Source of the DNA: an uncultured Variovorax sp.
Lineage (GTDB): Bacteria > Pseudomonadota > Gammaproteobacteria > Burkholderiales > Burkholderiaceae
Direction of reading: 5' to 3'
Length of the DNA: 11,444 nucleotides
NCBI GenBank assembly: GCA_946478645.1
Contig: CAMLCW010000152.1
Location: 1-11,444 of the forward strand
Part shown: piece by piece, positions 7,837-11,444 of the stretch
Numbering within the stretch: position 1 is the first letter of the stretch
Layout: each line of letters starts with the position of its first letter
Made by a program: the position numbers and the translations under genes
The notes under the pieces: model-generated
The model's input: the letters and a program-made list of their open reading frames with translations, nothing else
Told to the model about the DNA's origin: nothing
Databases searched by the model: none

Positions 7837-10455
7837 ATGCGCCAGCGTGTCGCCTTCAGGCGCTCCGGTCCGCCCCTGCCGCTGGCGCTGCTGTCGCTGG
7901 CGCTGCTGCATGCGCACGGCGCGTTCGCGCAGCCGGCCGGCGGCCTCGACGGCCCGCTCACGCTGCGGCGCACGCCGCAGCTCACCGAGACCCTGCCCGA
8001 GGCCGTGCGCAGCCAGCTGCCGAGCCTGATCACCGGCGACCGCCTCTCGGGCCGCCAGGACCTCGAGACCGTCGTCGAAGGCAACGCCACGCTGCGCCGC
8101 GGCGATGTCGCCATCTCGGCCGACCGGCTCGAGTACTACCAGCCCGACGACCGCGCCAAGGCGCTCGGCAACGTGCGCGTCAACCAGGCCGGCAACGTCT
8201 ACGAGGGCCCCGAGCTCGAGCTCAAGCTCGAGACTTTCGAGGGCTTCTTCAACAATGTGCGCTACAGCTTCCTCGCGACCGGCGGCCACGGCAATGCGCA
8301 GCGCATCGACTTCGTCGACAGCAACGTCTCGGTGGCCCGAAGCGCCACCTACACCACCTGCCGCCGCGAGGACTTTCCGGGCTGGATGCCGGCCTGGCTC
8401 CTGAGCGCGGCCACGCTCACCACCGACACCGAGGAGAACGTCGGCGTCGCCACCGACGCACGGCTGAGCTTCATGGGCATCAGCACGCCGCCGCTGCCGA
8501 GCGTGAGCTTCCCGCTGTCCAACGAGCGCAAGAGCGGCCTGCTGCCGCCGACGGTGGGCCTCGACAACACCAACGGCATCGAGATCTCGCAGCCGTACTA
8601 CTGGAACATCGCGCCGAACCGCGACGCCACGTTCACGCCCACGCTCATGAGCAAGCGCGGCCTCAACCTGGGTTCCGAGTTTCGCTACCTCGAGAAGGAC
8701 TACAGCGGCAGCATCCGCCTCGACCTGATGGGCAGCGACCGCCTGGTCGGCCAACGCTACAACGAGGCGCGTGCGCTGCAGCAGCAGCAGCTCGCCAACG
8801 GCGAGATCTCGGCCGCGGACCTGTCGTTCGGCCGCAGGCCCGGCACCAAGCGCTGGGGCATCTGGGCCAACCACCACCAGGATTTCGACGCCCGGGCGCT
8901 GGGGCTCGATTCGCTCTCGGCCAACATCAACATCAACCGCGTCAGCGACGACGACTACTGGCGCGACTTCACGCGCACGCCGACCTTGGCGCAGCGCCAG
9001 TTGCCCAACGAAGCCTCGCTCAACTGGAGCAAGGGCGACTGGAACGGCGGCATCCGTGCGCTGCGCTACCAGACGCTGCAGTACAGCCTGGCGCCGATCG
9101 TGCCCTCGTACGACCGGATGCCGCAGATCACGGCCAACTACAACAAGTACGACTGGCACGGCTTCGACGTGGCGCTGAACCTCGACTACACGCGCTTCCG
9201 CGTCAACAGCATCCTCGCGGGCCAGCCGGGCTTCGACGTCATCCAGCAGTCGCAGCCCGACGGCGACCGGGCGCTGGCGGTGGCCACGATCAGCCGGCCG
9301 TTCATCACGCCGAGCTCCTTCGTCATTCCGAAGCTGCAGCTGAACACGGCCTCGTACAACTATTACCGGCCGCAAGCCGATTTGCCGCGGCTCACGCTCA
9401 ACGGGATCCAGTACGTCAATGGCGTGCCCTACAACCCGAATGCGCTGTACTTCTCGCCGACCTCGAGCAACCGCACGGTGCCGACCTTCAGCCTCGACAG
9501 CGGGCTGATCTTCGAGCGCGACGCGAGCTACTTCGGCCGCGCCTTCCGCCAGACGCTGGAGCCGCGCGCGTACTACGTCTACACGCCGTTCCGCAACCAG
9601 AACATGCTGCCGAACTACGACTCGGCAGAGAACGACTTCAGCTTCGCGACCATCTACACCGAGAACGCGTTCTCGGGCAACGACCGGATCTCCGACACCA
9701 ACACGCTCACGCTCGGCGTGACCTCGCGCCTGATCGACCCCGACACCGGCGCCGAGGCCGCGCGCTTCGGCGTGGCGCAGCGGCTGCGCTTCAGCGACCA
9801 GCGCGTCGTCCTGCCTGGCGGCGTGCCGGTGACCGACCGTGCGAGCGATTTGCTCGTCGGTGCGCAGATCAACTGGACGCCCAAGTGGAGCCTGGACACC
9901 GTGGTCCAGTACAACCCCGACACGCAGCGCTCCGAACGCGCGGCGATCAGCGCGCGCTACAACCCCGGGCCCTACCGCAACCTCAGCGCCGCGTTCCGCT
10001 ACCAGGCGCCGAACACCTCGGGCGTCTCGGGTGGGCCGGGCACCCTGAGCGTGCCGCTCGCCACCGACGGCAACAAGTCCATCGACGTGGGCTGGCAGTG
10101 GCCGCTCAACGACCTGTGGGGCGACAAGGGCAAGGACCTCGGCCCCGGCAAGGGCCAGGGCGGCGGCCGCTGGTACGCCGTGGGCCGGCTCAACTACAGC
10201 CTGCAGGACAGGAAGCTCACCGACGGCGTGCTCGGATTCGAGTACGACGGCTGCTGCTGGATCGGCCGCGTGGTGCTCCAGCGCATCACGACCGGCCAGG
10301 TGACGGCCAACACCCGCATCATGTTCCAGCTCGAATTCGTCGGCTTCTCGAGCATCGGCTCCAGCCCCATGCAGGCCTTGCGGACGAACATCCAGCGCTA
10401 CCAGCCCCTGCGCCAGCCGACCGAAGGGCCGAGCCGCTTCACCAATTACGACTGA
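7837..10455 (+). CDS. lptD: LPS-assembly protein LptD (outer-membrane LPS translocon)
   Basis: This 872-residue protein has a signal peptide (basic RQRVAFRR, hydrophobic 13-25, likely cleavage after AFA at residue 31). An N-terminal LptA/OstA-like jellyroll follows (about 75-165, with VVEGNATLRRGDVAISADRL and GNVRVNQAGNVYEG). The rest is a large aromatic-rich beta-barrel ending in the conserved EYDGCCWIGRVVLQR region (803-817). LptD with lipoprotein LptE receives LPS from the LptA bridge and inserts it into the outer leaflet. The ATG at 7837 has GGGAGG 4 nt upstream and starts right at the signal peptide. Cysteines are C175 (in YTTC, equivalent to E. coli C173) and the pair C806-C807 (E. coli C724-C725). 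The first E. coli cysteine (C31), normally just after signal cleavage, has no equivalent. surA follows after 17 nt, the conserved order in proteobacteria. Confidence 0.96.
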   Translation: MRQRVAFRRSGPPLPLALLSLALLHAHGAFAQPAGGLDGPLTLRRTPQLTETLPEAVRSQLPSLITGDRLSGRQDLETVVEGNATLRRGDVAISADRLEYYQPDDRAKALGNVRVNQAGNVYEGPELELKLETFEGFFNNVRYSFLATGGHGNAQRIDFVDSNVSVARSATYTTCRREDFPGWMPAWLLSAATLTTDTEENVGVATDARLSFMGISTPPLPSVSFPLSNERKSGLLPPTVGLDNTNGIEISQPYYWNIAPNRDATFTPTLMSKRGLNLGSEFRYLEKDYSGSIRLDLMGSDRLVGQRYNEARALQQQQLANGEISAADLSFGRRPGTKRWGIWANHHQDFDARALGLDSLSANININRVSDDDYWRDFTRTPTLAQRQLPNEASLNWSKGDWNGGIRALRYQTLQYSLAPIVPSYDRMPQITANYNKYDWHGFDVALNLDYTRFRVNSILAGQPGFDVIQQSQPDGDRALAVATISRPFITPSSFVIPKLQLNTASYNYYRPQADLPRLTLNGIQYVNGVPYNPNALYFSPTSSNRTVPTFSLDSGLIFERDASYFGRAFRQTLEPRAYYVYTPFRNQNMLPNYDSAENDFSFATIYTENAFSGNDRISDTNTLTLGVTSRLIDPDTGAEAARFGVAQRLRFSDQRVVLPGGVPVTDRASDLLVGAQINWTPKWSLDTVVQYNPDTQRSERAAISARYNPGPYRNLSAAFRYQAPNTSGVSGGPGTLSVPLATDGNKSIDVGWQWPLNDLWGDKGKDLGPGKGQGGGRWYAVGRLNYSLQDRKLTDGVLGFEYDGCCWIGRVVLQRITTGQVTANTRIMFQLEFVGFSSIGSSPMQALRTNIQRYQPLRQPTEGPSRFTNYD

Positions 10456-10472
10456 GACGATTGAGCAACGCC

Positions 10473-11444
10473 ATGAAACACACACGTTCCATCCTGACCC
10501 TGGGCTGCCTGCTGGCACTGGCCGCAAGCGCGGGCGCGCAGCAGGGGCTGCGTCCCGGCGGCGGCAGCGGCATCACGGACATCATGCGCGCAGGCCCTCG
10601 CCTCGCGCCCCCGGCACCGCGTGCCGCGCCTTCGAACACGCCCCCGGTGCAGCGCGCGGCCGAGTACATCGTCGCGCTGGTCAATTCGGAGCCGATCACC
10701 AACACCGACGTGCAGTCGCGCGTGACGCGACTGGTCCGGGAGAATCCGGAGGCCGAGCGCGTGCCGCGCGCCGAACTCACCCGCCTCGTGCTCGAGCGCC
10801 TGATCGCCGAGCGCGCCCAGCTCCAGCTGGCCAAGGAAAGCGGTATCAAGGTGGACGACGTCGCGATCGACCAGGCCGAACAGACCGTGGCGCGGCAGAA
10901 CCAGCTCAGCGTCGAGGAGCTGCGCCGCCGCGTGATGGCCGAAGGCATCTCGCCGCGCGAGTTCCGCAACGACCTGCGCGACCAGCTGCTGCTCACGCGC
11001 CTGCGCGACCGCGAAGTCGAATCGAAGGTCAAGGTCAGCGACGCCGAAGCCGACGAATACCTGCGCGACCAGCGCAACGCGCCCAACAAGGACGCGTCGC
11101 TGCAGAACCTGAACCTGGCCCACCTGCTCGTCGCGGTGCCCGAGAACGCCACCGATGCGCAACTGGCCACGCTGCAGCAGAAGGCGCAAGGCCTCGCGCA
11201 GCGCGCCCGCGCGGGCGAGGACTTCGCCAAGCTGGTGCAGGAGAACTCCGATTCGCCCGACCGTGCCAACGGCGGCGCCATCGGCATGCGCCCCGCCGAC
11301 CGCTATCCCTCGCTGTTCGTCGAAGCCATCCAGTCGACGCCGGTCAATGGCATCGCCGGCCCGATCCGCTCGGGCGCGGGCTTCCATGTGCTCAAGGTGC
11401 TCGCCAAGGCGCAGATCGGCGCCGCCGATGCCACGGTGACCCAG
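10473..11444 (+). CDS. surA: Periplasmic chaperone/peptidyl-prolyl isomerase SurA (3'-truncated)
   Basis: The frame is open from the ATG at 10473 to the window edge: 324 codons of an expected 450-480. A signal peptide occupies residues 1-22 (cleavage after AGA). Residues about 25-60 form an unusual Gly/Pro/Arg-rich linker. The SurA core chaperone domain starts at AEYIVALVNSEPITNTDVQSR (63-83) and includes LVLERLIAERAQLQLAKESG (105-124) and the ISPREFRNDLRDQLLL helix (159-174). The first parvulin domain starts near 211, with LAHLLVAVPE (215-224), GEDFAKLVQENSD (248-260), GGAIG (267-271) and the closing GFHVLKVL (303-310). The second parvulin domain and C-terminal helix lie beyond the window. 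SurA carries unfolded outer-membrane proteins, including LptD, to the BAM complex, so linkage to lptD makes functional sense. The ribosome site is weak (GAG 7 nt before the ATG), which suggests translational coupling to lptD. Confidence 0.95.
   Translation, partial: MKHTRSILTLGCLLALAASAGAQQGLRPGGGSGITDIMRAGPRLAPPAPRAAPSNTPPVQRAAEYIVALVNSEPITNTDVQSRVTRLVRENPEAERVPRAELTRLVLERLIAERAQLQLAKESGIKVDDVAIDQAEQTVARQNQLSVEELRRRVMAEGISPREFRNDLRDQLLLTRLRDREVESKVKVSDAEADEYLRDQRNAPNKDASLQNLNLAHLLVAVPENATDAQLATLQQKAQGLAQRARAGEDFAKLVQENSDSPDRANGGAIGMRPADRYPSLFVEAIQSTPVNGIAGPIRSGAGFHVLKVLAKAQIGAADATVTQ

Noticed and set aside
10473..10511. SurA as a lipoprotein because of cysteine 12
   Set aside because: The residues before C12 (TLG) do not match a lipobox at -3 and the cysteine is too early. 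A standard cleavage site follows at AGA near residue 22.
7471..10527. A 1018-codon open frame antisense to lptD
   Set aside because: It has an Arg/Ala/Val/Glu/His-rich composition with no domain pattern and exactly shadows lptD in GC-rich DNA, where antisense frames often lack stops. LptD on the other strand is unmistakable.

Overview
The window is GC-rich, densely coding bacterial chromosome. Gene content, the amgK/lptD-surA arrangement and the protein sequences suggest a beta-proteobacterium of the Comamonadaceae, most like Variovorax or Acidovorax. That placement is recognition from memory, not a search. No rRNA, tRNA, CRISPR array, phage gene, transposase or integrase was seen.

Layout. 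The window opens with the last codons of a bactofilin-type gene (1-101, +). It converges on a DUF72/YecE-family TIM-barrel gene (120-908, -). A short divergent gap leads to a cytoplasmic M20 dipeptidase-like gene (995-2494, +), which converges, with a 7-nt gap, on an MFS transporter gene (2502-3683, -). Upstream of the transporter lies a minus-strand run that reads, in transcription order, amgK (7604-6432), rsmE (6413-5676), an exported M20-type metallo-hydrolase (5614-4247) and a YidB/DUF937 protein (4206-3745). A strong intrinsic terminator (3695-3718) ends this run only 11 nt before the MFS start codon. Across a 232-nt divergent control region, lptD (7837-10455, +) and surA (10473 to the window edge, +) form an outer-membrane biogenesis pair.

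How the genes fit together. The right half is an envelope-assembly locus. LptD is the outer-membrane LPS translocon, SurA is the periplasmic chaperone that helps fold LptD and other beta-barrels, and AmgK is a cell-wall-sugar anomeric kinase of peptidoglycan recycling. RsmE methylates 16S rRNA and appears to be co-transcribed with amgK. The left half consists of loosely connected accessory and housekeeping genes.

No wholly new multi-gene system was found. The most unusual feature is a palindromic, REP-like segment (about 6866-6932) lying in frame inside amgK. It adds roughly 30 residues between the HRD catalytic loop and the metal-binding DFQD motif. Other points worth checking are an LptD with only three cysteines, an amgK without an adjacent murU, a terminator embedded in the 3' end of the DUF72 coding region, and the terminator abutting the MFS start codon.
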